Shown: piece after piece, positions 19,916-28,593 of the stretch
Layout of the letters: each line of letters opens with the position of its first letter
Position numbering within the stretch: position 1 is the first letter of the stretch
Origin: Duganella sp. Leaf126
GTDB lineage: Bacteria > Pseudomonadota > Gammaproteobacteria > Burkholderiales > Burkholderiaceae_D
DNA length: 64,000 nt
Direction: 5' to 3'
NCBI RefSeq assembly: GCF_001423125.1
Contig: NZ_LMNW01000004.1
Coordinates: 84,486-148,485 of the forward strand
The notes under the pieces: generated by a model
What the model was told of the DNA's origin: nothing
What the model saw: the letters and a program-made list of their open reading frames with translations, nothing else
The model's database searches: none
Position numbers and translations under genes: made by a program

Positions 19916-20881
19916 ATGACATTTCTTTCCATTCTGTGCGCGCTGCTGATCGAGCAAATGAAACCGCTGCGGGCGGATAATTTTATTTACGCGGAGATCA
20001 AGGCCCTGGCGTTGCGGATGGAGACCTGGTTCAATGCCGGGCAGGCGACGCACGGGCGCATCGGCTGGTTCCTGATGATGGCCGTGCTGCTGGTGCCGGT
20101 GGCCCTGATCTCGTGGCTGCTGCACTACTACGACTGGTTCCTGGCATCGTTCGCGTGGAATGTGCTGATCGTGTACCTGACGCTGGGCTTTCGCCATTAC
20201 AGCCATTACTTCACCTCGATCCAGCTGGCCCTGAACGCCGGCGACGATACCGCCGCCCGCGCACTGCTGGCCGAATGGACGCGCCAGGACACCATCGGCA
20301 TGGACGCCAACGAGATCTCGCGCGTGGCCGTGGAAAAGGCGCTGATCACCACCCACCGCAACGTGTTCGGCGTGTTCTTCTGGTTCCTGATCCTGGGGCC
20401 GGTGGGCGCCATCCTGTACCGCGTGTCGGAATACGTGGCGCGCGCCTGGAACGAACCGGAGCACATGCGCAACGAGGCGTTCGGCCTGTTTGCCGGCCGC
20501 GCCTATTACTGGATCGACTGGCTGCCAGTGCGCCTGACGGCCGTGGCGTTTGCCGTGGTCGGCAACTTCGAGGATGCGATCTACGCCTGGCGTAATTTCT
20601 CGCGCCGCTGGGCCGACGAGGCGATCGGCATCATCCTGTCCGCCGGCGGCGGCGCCATGGGCGTGCGCCTGGGCTCACCGGCCGAACACGCGATCCGCGT
20701 GACGCTGATCGATTCGGCCACGGTCGATATCTCCGACGTCGAAGCGGACACGCTGCCGGGCGACGAGCCGACCGTGCGCGCGCTGCAAAGCACGGTCGGC
20801 CTGGTGTGGCGTGCGCTGCTGCTGTGGATGATGTTGCTGCTGCTGCTCTCGGGCGCGGTGTGGCTGGGCGCCGCCCCGTAG
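19916..20881 (+). CDS. CobD/CbiB-family (or AmpE-like) membrane protein, 321 aa
   Basis: The N-terminal FLSILCALLIEQMKPLR pattern, four or five membrane helices (about 3-17, 45-65, 75-92, 145-165, 295-315) and the cytoplasmic segment RNFSRRWADEAIGIILSAGGG, in part, place it in the CobD/CbiB family. That family includes adenosylcobinamide-phosphate synthase and the AmpE sensor. No cobalamin genes lie nearby, so a cobalamin role is doubtful. It is widely annotated only as CobD/CbiB family in betaproteobacteria. The start ATG lies six bases after an AAAGGAT-like site. Confidence 0.8.
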   Translation: MTFLSILCALLIEQMKPLRADNFIYAEIKALALRMETWFNAGQATHGRIGWFLMMAVLLVPVALISWLLHYYDWFLASFAWNVLIVYLTLGFRHYSHYFTSIQLALNAGDDTAARALLAEWTRQDTIGMDANEISRVAVEKALITTHRNVFGVFFWFLILGPVGAILYRVSEYVARAWNEPEHMRNEAFGLFAGRAYYWIDWLPVRLTAVAFAVVGNFEDAIYAWRNFSRRWADEAIGIILSAGGGAMGVRLGSPAEHAIRVTLIDSATVDISDVEADTLPGDEPTVRALQSTVGLVWRALLLWMMLLLLLSGAVWLGAAP

Positions 20882-21048
20882 CACGGTACAATAGCGTCTG
20901 CGTTTGGTGCGGCGTCGCAGAGTCCTGCACCATTATGCCGTTTTGAAATAAAAATCCGCGTCAAATCAAGGGCTTAAGTATTCGGGTCTTCTATAAGATA
21001 TAATACGTAGGTTCCTCATCCACACGTCTCATCGCAGAGCAGCCGCCC

Positions 21049-21384
21049 ATGGCAGAGTCAGTTCAAAAACCGGTCGAACAGCAGGATTCGTTCTTCATTC
21101 TTGGCCAAACCAGCAATGGCCGGGCGTTCCGTCCCAGCGACTGGGCCGAACGCCTGTGCGGTGTGATGGCGTGCTTCAAGCCCCCCGGCAGCGGCGGCGG
21201 ACGCAATTCCCACCTGCAGTTTTCGCCGTACGTCACGCCCACCGTGGTCAACGGCGTCAAGTCGGTGGTGGTCAACGGCAAGCTGCGCGACCTCGAGCCG
21301 ATGGCGTACCACTTCGTGCTGTCGTTCGCCAAGGACAACGACCTGCAGGTGGTCGATGCCTGTCTGCTTCCCGAGAAAAAATAA
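21049..21384 (+). CDS. DUF3579-type protein, 111 aa
   Basis: The compact sequence FILGQTSNGRAFRPSDWAER, in part, followed by GVMACFKPPGSGG and HLQFSPYVTP, matches DUF3579, a beta/gammaproteobacterial family of unknown function. The protein is soluble and acidic at the N-terminus. A TATAAT at 20999-21004, 45 bp before the ATG, is a likely -10 box in an AT-rich spacer. It appears monocistronic and is followed by an exported M16 peptidase. Confidence 0.82.
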   Translation: MAESVQKPVEQQDSFFILGQTSNGRAFRPSDWAERLCGVMACFKPPGSGGGRNSHLQFSPYVTPTVVNGVKSVVVNGKLRDLEPMAYHFVLSFAKDNDLQVVDACLLPEKK

Positions 21385-21479
21385 TTTAAGCGCTTCCTCA
21401 GTAAAAATGCGCCGTTGCGGCTAGCAGGGTGTGCGGGGCAGGGCGTATGCTGTGCGCTTCCGTATTCTCGCGAGACACC

Positions 21480-24221
21480 ATGAATGCCAGCCGTCTGAAA
21501 CACCTTGCCGCCGCCAGCATGCTGCTGTGCGGCTTTTCGTTTGTCGCCGCCGGCAGCGCCTGGGCCGCCACCGCTTCCAGTACCGCGCTGCCGGCCGGCG
21601 TGGTCCAGGGGCCGGCCGTCGAAGGCATCACCGAGTACCGCCTGCCCAATGGCTTGAAGGTGCTGCTGTTCCCCGACGCCTCGAAGCCCACGGTCACCGT
21701 CAATGTCACCTATCTGGTCGGCTCGCGCCACGAAAACTACGGCGAAACCGGCATGGCCCACCTGCTCGAACACATGATGTTCAAGGGCTCGCCGAAGAAC
21801 CGCAGCATTCCGCAGCAATTCGCCAGCCGCGGCATGGACTTCAACGGCACCACGTCGTACGACCGCACCAACTACTACGAAGTCTTCCCTGCCGGCGCCG
21901 ACAACCTCAAGTGGGCGCTCGACATGGAAGCGGACCGCATGGTGCATTCCTACGTCGCCCGCAAGGATCTCGATTCGGAGATGACGGTGGTGCGCAACGA
22001 GTACGAGAGCGGCGAGAACAGCCCGTTCTCGGTCATGATGAAGCGCATGCAGAGCGTGGCCTACGACTGGCACAGTTACGGGCGTTCGACTATCGGCAAC
22101 CGTAGCGACATCGAGAACGTGCGCATCGAGAACCTGCAGGCGTTCTACCGCACCTACTACCAGCCCGATAACGCCGTGCTGCTGGTGGCCGGCAAATTCG
22201 ACCCGGCGCAAACGCTGGCGTGGATCAGCAAGTCGTTCGGCGCCATCCCGAAACCGAAGCGCGTGCTGCCGCCGTTCTGGACCGTGGAGCCGCAGCAGGA
22301 TGGCGAGCGCAGTTTCGTCGTGCGCCGCAAGGGCGACATGCAGATCGTCATGCTCGGCTATAAAATCCCGTCGGCCCTGCATCCCGATGCGGACGCCCTG
22401 TCCATCATGAGCGAGATCCTCGGCGACACGCCGTCGGGCCGCCTGCACAAGGCGCTGGTGGCGACCGGCAAGGCCAGCGAGGTGTTCGCGTTCGGCCAGA
22501 CCGGCTATGCGCCGGGACTGGAAATCGTCGGCGCCATCGTCAAGGCGGGCGAGCCGATCGAACCGGTGCGCGCAGCACTGACCGAAGCGGTGGAAAGCTT
22601 TGCCGCCACCCCGCCGACGGCCGAGGAAATGGAACGCGTGCGCCGCAGCTACGCCAACAGCGTGGAAAAGTCGCTCAACGATCCGCAGCAGGTGGGCGTG
22701 GCGCTGTCGGAGGAGATCGCGCTGGGCGACTGGCGCCTGCTGTTCCAGACCCGCGACAAGCTGCCGCAGGTGACGGCCGAGCAGGTAAGCGCCGCTGCCG
22801 GCCGCTATCTGCGCCGCGACAACCGCGTGACCGGCACCTTCATCCCGGACGACCAGCCGCAGCGCGCCGTGATCACGGCCGCGCCGCCGGTGGCCGAGGT
22901 GATGAAGGACTTCAAGGCCAGGCAGAGCGTGCTGACGTCCGAAGTGTTCGACCCGAGCCAGGACAATATCGACGCCCGTACCGAGATCAGGACCATCGGC
23001 GCCCTGAAAGTGGCGCTGCTGCCGAAGAAGAACCGCGGCCAGGCGGTGTCGGTGGATTTGCAGCTGCACTACGGCGACGAGAAAAACCTGTTCAACCAGC
23101 AGGTGGTGGCGGCGTTTGCCGACGCGATGCTGATGCGCGGCACCAGCCGGTACACGCGCGAACAGCTGGCCGATGCCTTTGAAAAACTGAAGATCTCGGG
23201 CGGCGTGTATGGTTTCGAGACCACCGGTCCCAACCTCGACGCCGCGCTGCGCCTGGTGGCGCACGTGCTGCGCGAGGCCAGCTTCCCGCAGGACGAATTC
23301 GAGCAGTTGCGCCAGCAGTGGCTGGTCGGGATCGAGTCGTCGCGCAACGAGCCGGAATCGCTGGCCCACAACGCCATCGACGAATATTTCGACACCCATC
23401 CGAAAGGCGACTTCCGCGCTGCCATGTCAGTCGATGAACAGCTGGCCGCCGTCAAGGCGCTCAGGCGCGACGACGTGGTCGCCTTCCACCGCGATTACTA
23501 CGGCGCCAGCCACGGCGAGCTGGCCATCGTCGGCGACTTCGACAAGGCTGCCATCAGCAAGACCATCGACGACAGCTTCACCGGCTGGCACAGCAAGGTC
23601 GCTTACGCGCCGCTCAAGGACACGCCGGTGGACAAGCCTGCCGTGCACCGCGTGATCGACGCGCCGGAAAAGGAAAACGGCATGCTGGCCGCGCGCCTGA
23701 ACCTGGACCTCAATGTCAACGATCCGGCCTATCCGGCGCTCGATCTGGCCAACTACATCTTCGGCGGCGGCAGCCTGAAGTCGCGCCTGATGGACCGCAT
23801 CCGCCAGAAGGATGGCCTGTCCTACGGCGGCGGTACATCCGTGCACGCGGGCGATATCGACCGCGCCGGCTACTTCACCATCGACGCCATCGCCGCGCCG
23901 CAGAACCTGAAAAAACTCGAGGCGGCCATCCGCGAGGAACTGGGCCGCGCGCTGCAGCAGGGCTTTACGGCGCAGGAACTGGCACAGGCCAAGTCGGGTT
24001 TGCTCCAGCAGCGGCTGCAGAACCGTTCGCAGGACAAGGTAGTGGCCGGCGGCTGGACGCGCAACCTGTACCTGAACCAGACCTTCGGCTGGAGCAAGGC
24101 CTACGAGGCCAGGCTGCAGGCGACCACGCTGGAACAGGTCAATGCGGCGTTCCGCAAGGCGGTCGATCCGGCCAAACTCACGGTGGTGGTGGTCGGGGAC
24201 GAGAAGAAGGCGGGGAGGTAA
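21480..24221 (+). CDS. M16-family zinc metallopeptidase, exported, 913 aa
   Basis: After a signal peptide (about residues 1-30, ending AWAA) comes a full pitrilysin-type protein with two M16 halves. The first half carries the inverted zinc motif HLLEH (94-98) with the downstream Glu region NEYESGENSP. The second half (about 500-900) has no HxxEH motif and is the usual inactive partner. It probably degrades peptides in the periplasm. The ATG at 21480 gives the best signal peptide. It converges with the mechanosensitive-channel gene, whose stop is seven bases away. Confidence 0.92.
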   Translation: MNASRLKHLAAASMLLCGFSFVAAGSAWAATASSTALPAGVVQGPAVEGITEYRLPNGLKVLLFPDASKPTVTVNVTYLVGSRHENYGETGMAHLLEHMMFKGSPKNRSIPQQFASRGMDFNGTTSYDRTNYYEVFPAGADNLKWALDMEADRMVHSYVARKDLDSEMTVVRNEYESGENSPFSVMMKRMQSVAYDWHSYGRSTIGNRSDIENVRIENLQAFYRTYYQPDNAVLLVAGKFDPAQTLAWISKSFGAIPKPKRVLPPFWTVEPQQDGERSFVVRRKGDMQIVMLGYKIPSALHPDADALSIMSEILGDTPSGRLHKALVATGKASEVFAFGQTGYAPGLEIVGAIVKAGEPIEPVRAALTEAVESFAATPPTAEEMERVRRSYANSVEKSLNDPQQVGVALSEEIALGDWRLLFQTRDKLPQVTAEQVSAAAGRYLRRDNRVTGTFIPDDQPQRAVITAAPPVAEVMKDFKARQSVLTSEVFDPSQDNIDARTEIRTIGALKVALLPKKNRGQAVSVDLQLHYGDEKNLFNQQVVAAFADAMLMRGTSRYTREQLADAFEKLKISGGVYGFETTGPNLDAALRLVAHVLREASFPQDEFEQLRQQWLVGIESSRNEPESLAHNAIDEYFDTHPKGDFRAAMSVDEQLAAVKALRRDDVVAFHRDYYGASHGELAIVGDFDKAAISKTIDDSFTGWHSKVAYAPLKDTPVDKPAVHRVIDAPEKENGMLAARLNLDLNVNDPAYPALDLANYIFGGGSLKSRLMDRIRQKDGLSYGGGTSVHAGDIDRAGYFTIDAIAAPQNLKKLEAAIREELGRALQQGFTAQELAQAKSGLLQQRLQNRSQDKVVAGGWTRNLYLNQTFGWSKAYEARLQATTLEQVNAAFRKAVDPAKLTVVVVGDEKKAGR

Positions 24222-24228
24222 GCGCTGC

Positions 24229-25353
24229 TTACGGTGGCGGGCTGTCCGCCACCGTTACCGGGCGCCTGCCCAGCGTCTCGTCCTGCGGCGCCGGCGAATC
24301 GAGCACAGGCCGCAGGCGCGGCAGCGAATCGGGGTAGTTGGCTGCGACGAAGGCGATCATCGCCTCGCGGATCTCGCAGCGCAGATCGAAGGCCGTGCCG
24401 GAATCGACCGCGCTCACCAGCAGGCGCAGCTGCATGCCTTTTTCGTTGGCGTCGGTAACGTGCAGCACGCACACACGCTTGTCCCAGCGCGTGGACGCGT
24501 GTGTGATGCGTTCGAATTCGGCCCGTACTTTTTCCACCGGCACGCTGAAGTCCAGCCACAGGAACACCGTGCCCAGGATGCTGGCCGAGGTGTGGGTCCA
24601 GTTCTCGAACGGGTTTTCGATAAACCACTGCAGCGGCACGATCATGCGCCGCTCGTCCCAGATGCGCACGACGACATAGGTGCCGGTGATGCGCTCGACG
24701 CGGCCCCACTCGCCCTTGACGATCAGGACGTCGTCGATGCGGATCGGCTGCGAAAAGGCGATCTGCAGGCCGGCGATGAAGTTGCCCAGCACCGGCTTGG
24801 CGGCGATACCGGCCACCAGGCCCGCCACGCCGGCCGAAGCGAGCAGGCTGGCGCCGAACTGGCGCGCACCGGGCAGCGTGAGCAGCATGAAGCCGATGCC
24901 CAGCAGGACGATGATGCCGTTGGCGCTGCGCGTGAGGACCGAGGTTTGCGTGAGCACGCGGCGCGCGCGCATATTGTCGAGCACATCGACCGGATTGAGG
25001 TCGGAAATGGTGCGGTTGATCGAATTGATGCAGGCAATCGCCAGCCAGGTCAGGCAGATGATCAGCAGCACGCTGACGATGCGCGAGAGCGACGTCAGAA
25101 ACGGCGTGGTTTCCGGCGCGCCCGTCAGCACCAGGCGCAGCGCGAACAGCACGGCCGCGATCTGGCTGGGCCGGTACGCAAACTTGATGGCGTTGGTGGT
25201 GTAGGGACGGTGGCGCGCGATGCGCTTGAGCAGCTCGATGCCGGCGCGGTGCAGCACCAGCGCAATGGCCACGAAGATGACGGCGGTGATTGCCACCGCT
25301 GCTGCGGCGCGCCAGGGGCCCTGCTGCAAATCATTAAAATATTCTATTTCCAT
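24229..25353 (-). CDS. MscS-family mechanosensitive channel, 374 aa
   Basis: Four predicted membrane helices lead into the conserved MscS pore and beta domain: ASAGVAGLVAGIAAKPVLGN, in part (about residues 175-195), then FSQPIRIDDVLIVKGEWGRVE. The downstream region has the MscS C-terminal alpha/beta vestibule. Such channels open on hypoosmotic shock and release solutes. Divergence from the trehalose operon, whose product is an osmolyte, makes physiological sense but shared control is not shown. The ATG at 25353 replaces a longer start of 14 codons. Confidence 0.93.
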   Translation of the reverse strand: MEIEYFNDLQQGPWRAAAAVAITAVIFVAIALVLHRAGIELLKRIARHRPYTTNAIKFAYRPSQIAAVLFALRLVLTGAPETTPFLTSLSRIVSVLLIICLTWLAIACINSINRTISDLNPVDVLDNMRARRVLTQTSVLTRSANGIIVLLGIGFMLLTLPGARQFGASLLASAGVAGLVAGIAAKPVLGNFIAGLQIAFSQPIRIDDVLIVKGEWGRVERITGTYVVVRIWDERRMIVPLQWFIENPFENWTHTSASILGTVFLWLDFSVPVEKVRAEFERITHASTRWDKRVCVLHVTDANEKGMQLRLLVSAVDSGTAFDLRCEIREAMIAFVAANYPDSLPRLRPVLDSPAPQDETLGRRPVTVADSPPP

Positions 25354-25534
25354 GAGCTGAGATTGTAGTGAATGGGGCCTTATTGCGTCGCACAATTCCC
25401 CTTATGCGTGCGCTAACGAACAAATGCATTCCCGTCAATAATGAAACAATAGGCGGGCTGAGGTCGATTGTACGCATCCATCCGAAGATGTCGCGATTCG
25501 CTGCCACTCTGCAATCTCCTGAGAGGAATTCTTC

Positions 25535-27823
25535 ATGTTGTCACGTTCAGTAAAATTATCTCTACGCTTCATCCTGCCGTTGGCGATCCTGCTCTGCCTG
25601 TTCGCCTACATCGTTGTACCGTTGATGGACAAGCTCACGCTGCGCTGGTCGCTGCGCGATCTCGACAACCGTTCGCAGCTGCTGGCCACCACCTTGCAGG
25701 TGCCGCTGCGCGAAGACGTGCTGCTCAACGACAGCGCCCACATCAAGCGCCTGTTCGATGGCGCCATCGAGGACGAGCGCCTGTTCGCGCTGGGCTTCTG
25801 CGATGCGTCGGGCAAGCTGCTGTACAAGACCTACACCTATCCGCAATCGCTGGGCTGCTGGAATACGCCGGCCGACGGCACTGCGCGCAAGTCGCTGGTG
25901 CAGCTGCCGCGCGGTCCGGTGCACGTGGCCGAAACCCCGATCATGGATGCCGGCACCGAGCTCGGTCGCCTGATCCTGGTGCACGACATGAGCTTCATCG
26001 AGCGCCGCAGCGCCGAGACCACCAAGTACGTGCTGGGCTTCTTTGCGCTGCTGGCCGTGGCGATTGCCTTCCTGACGCTGCTGGTATCGCACCTGAGCTG
26101 GCGCGGCTGGCTGGCCAGCCTCAATGACGTGCTGCGCGGGCAGCTGATTCCGCGCGCCACCGCCAAGCCCGATCCCGATGCGCCGCCGCCGCCGCCGGAG
26201 ATGGAGCCGCTGATCGGCGAGCTGCGCAGCCTGCTCGAGGAATACCACCAGGAGCGCCAGCACAGCGACAGCGGCAGCTACTCGAGCAACGGCGCCGACT
26301 GGGCGCCCGAAAAACTCAAGGCCCTGCTGCAGCAGGACCTGGCCGGCGACCAGGTGCTGGTGGTCTCCAACCGCGAACCGTACATCCACGAAAAGTCGGC
26401 CGATGGCAGCGTCAAGGTGCGCCGGCCCGCCTCCGGCCTGGTGACCGCGGTGGAAGCGGTGATGCGCGCCTGCTCCGGTACCTGGATCGCCCACGGCGCC
26501 GGCAGCGCCGACCGCGAGACCGTGGACAAGAACGACCACGTGCCGGTACCGCCGAAAAATCCGAGCTACACGCTGCGCCGCGTGTGGCTGACCGAGGAAG
26601 AAGAGAAGGGTTATTACTACGGCTTCGCCAACGAGGGCCTGTGGCCGCTGTGCCATATCGCCCACGTGCGTCCCGTGTTCCGCTCGTCGGACTGGGAAGA
26701 ATACGTAAAGGTCAACCGCCGCTTCGCCGACGCCGTGATCAAGGAAGCGCGCACCGACAACCCGGTGGTGCTGGTGCAGGACTATCACTTCGCCCTGCTG
26801 CCGCGCATGGTGCGCGAGGCGCTGCCGAAGGCGACGATTATCACGTTCTGGCACATCCCCTGGCCGAACTCGGAATCGTTCGGCATCTGCCCGTGGCGCG
26901 AAGAGATCCTGGAAGGCATGTTGGGCAGCACCATCCTCGGCTTCCACACGCCGTTCCACCGCAAGAACTTCCTCGACACGGTGGACCGCTACCTGGAAAC
27001 CCGCATCGAGCCGGAAGCGTCCACCATCTCGTATGGTAACGAGCTGACCCAGGTGGAGGACTACCCGATCTCGATCGCCTGGCCCGACTACCCGGACACC
27101 GTGCCGGTGGACGTGTGCCGTACCGAGATCCGCCAGATCCTCGGCGTACCGGAAGACCACCTGCTGGCGTTCGGCGTCGACCGCCTCGATTACACCAAGG
27201 GTATCCTCGAGCGCTTCCAGGCCGTGGACCGCATGCTGGAAATGCATCCGTCGATGATCGGCAAATTCAGCTTCGTGCAGATCGCCGCGCCGAGCCGCTC
27301 CGACCTCGAGGAATACATGAACTTCGAACAGCGCGTGCGCAAGCTGGCCGACAAGGTCAACCAGCGTCACGGCAAGGACGGCTACCTGCCGATCATCCTG
27401 AAGATCGAGCACCACGACCAGAACGAACTGCAGCGCTACTTCCGCGCCAGCGAAGTGTGCATGGTGACCAGCCTGCACGACGGCATGAACCTGGTGGCCA
27501 AGGAATTCATCGCCGCCCGCGACGACGAACGCGGCGCGCTGGTGCTGTCGCAGTTCACTGGCGCAGCGCGCGAGCTGCACGAAGCGCTGATCATCAACCC
27601 GTATCACATCGAGCAGGGCGCCGATGCGCTGTACCGCGGTCTGACCATGCCGGTGGTCGAACAGGTCGAGCGGATGCGCAGCATGCGCGACCGCGTGCGC
27701 CGCTTCAATGTGTATCGCTGGGCAGGCCATATGCTGCTCGACGCCGCACGCTTGCGCAAGCGCGAGAAAGTGATGCAGAAGATCCGTGCGCACAGCCGCA
27801 GCAACTTGCGCCGGGTGGGGTGA
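25535..27823 (+). CDS. otsA: Membrane-anchored trehalose-6-phosphate synthase (GT20 fused to an N-terminal sensor-like domain), 762 aa
   Basis: The C-terminal ~500 residues (about 265-745) are a GT20 trehalose-6-phosphate synthase. They include [23 protein letters not shown] (about 296), [22 protein letters not shown], and a C-terminal [14 protein letters not shown]. It makes trehalose 6-phosphate from UDP-glucose and glucose 6-phosphate. Unusually, residues 1-190 form a separate module: membrane helix 12-31, a ~130-residue predicted periplasmic domain with two cysteines, and a second helix at about 164-187. A Pro-rich linker and short coiled region follow. GAGAGGA upstream supports the ATG. 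The stop overlaps the otsB start by one base. Confidence 0.93.
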   Translation: MLSRSVKLSLRFILPLAILLCLFAYIVVPLMDKLTLRWSLRDLDNRSQLLATTLQVPLREDVLLNDSAHIKRLFDGAIEDERLFALGFCDASGKLLYKTYTYPQSLGCWNTPADGTARKSLVQLPRGPVHVAETPIMDAGTELGRLILVHDMSFIERRSAETTKYVLGFFALLAVAIAFLTLLVSHLSWRGWLASLNDVLRGQLIPRATAKPDPDAPPPPPEMEPLIGELRSLLEEYHQERQHSDSGSYSSNGADWAPEKLKALLQQDLAGDQVLVVSNREPYIHEKSADGSVKVRRPASGLVTAVEAVMRACSGTWIAHGAGSADRETVDKNDHVPVPPKNPSYTLRRVWLTEEEEKGYYYGFANEGLWPLCHIAHVRPVFRSSDWEEYVKVNRRFADAVIKEARTDNPVVLVQDYHFALLPRMVREALPKATIITFWHIPWPNSESFGICPWREEILEGMLGSTILGFHTPFHRKNFLDTVDRYLETRIEPEASTISYGNELTQVEDYPISIAWPDYPDTVPVDVCRTEIRQILGVPEDHLLAFGVDRLDYTKGILERFQAVDRMLEMHPSMIGKFSFVQIAAPSRSDLEEYMNFEQRVRKLADKVNQRHGKDGYLPIILKIEHHDQNELQRYFRASEVCMVTSLHDGMNLVAKEFIAARDDERGALVLSQFTGAARELHEALIINPYHIEQGADALYRGLTMPVVEQVERMRSMRDRVRRFNVYRWAGHMLLDAARLRKREKVMQKIRAHSRSNLRRVG

Positions 27824-28593
27824 TGATGACGCCTGCAACAGAAGATTTTCACCTGAACCAATGGCTCGATGGCGCAGTGTTCCTCGACTTCGACGGCACC
27901 CTGGTCGAGCTGGCCGAAACCCCCGACACGGTGCTGGTGGCGCCCGGCCTGGTGCAGGTGCTGGCCGCGCTGGCCGCCAAGCTGGAAGGCCGGCTGGCCA
28001 TCGTCAGCGGCCGTCCGATCGCGCAGATCGACGCCATGCTGGCGCCATTGAAACTGCCGGTGGCCGGCGTGCACGGCGCCGAGCGGCGCGATCACGCGGG
28101 CCAGCTGCACATTGCCAGCGCACCGTCGCTCGACGCTGCGCAGGCGATCCTGCGCGCGCTGGTGCTGGCCCATGACGGCTTGCTGCTCGAAGAAAAGCGC
28201 GGCGCCCTGGCGCTGCATTACCGGCTGGCGCCGGGCCTGCGCGGGCAGTGCGAACAGGCGATGGCAGCAGCGCTGGCGGCGGCCCCGGGTACCGTCCTGT
28301 TACATGGCAAGATGGTGCTGGAGTTGAAACCGGCAGCCACCAACAAGGGCAGCGCCGTGGCCGAGTTTTTGCAGGAGGCCCCGTTCAAGGGCCGCAGGCC
28401 GGTCTTCGTCGGCGACGACACCACCGACGAAGCCGGCATCGCCTACGCGCAGCAACTGGGCGGCGTGGGCGTGAAGATCGGCGCGGGACCGAGTGCGGCG
28501 CGCTGCCGCCTCGCCTCGCCGCAGGCCTTGCATGCGCAACTGGCGCAGGCCGCCGCATCCACCAGTCCAACCAGCGAAGGAGACACGCCATGA
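27823..28593 (+). CDS. otsB: Trehalose-6-phosphate phosphatase, 256 aa
   Basis: OtsB dephosphorylates trehalose 6-phosphate to trehalose. HAD motif I is FLDFDGTLVE (nucleophile Asp22, acid Asp24). Motif II and III regions include IVSGRP and the Lys of LELKPAATNKG, and motif IV is FVGDDTTDE. Length fits the family. The ATG shares its A with the last base of the otsA TGA, and the gene's own TGA overlaps the next ATG, so the three genes are translationally coupled. Confidence 0.96.
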   Translation: MMTPATEDFHLNQWLDGAVFLDFDGTLVELAETPDTVLVAPGLVQVLAALAAKLEGRLAIVSGRPIAQIDAMLAPLKLPVAGVHGAERRDHAGQLHIASAPSLDAAQAILRALVLAHDGLLLEEKRGALALHYRLAPGLRGQCEQAMAAALAAAPGTVLLHGKMVLELKPAATNKGSAVAEFLQEAPFKGRRPVFVGDDTTDEAGIAYAQQLGGVGVKIGAGPSAARCRLASPQALHAQLAQAAASTSPTSEGDTP

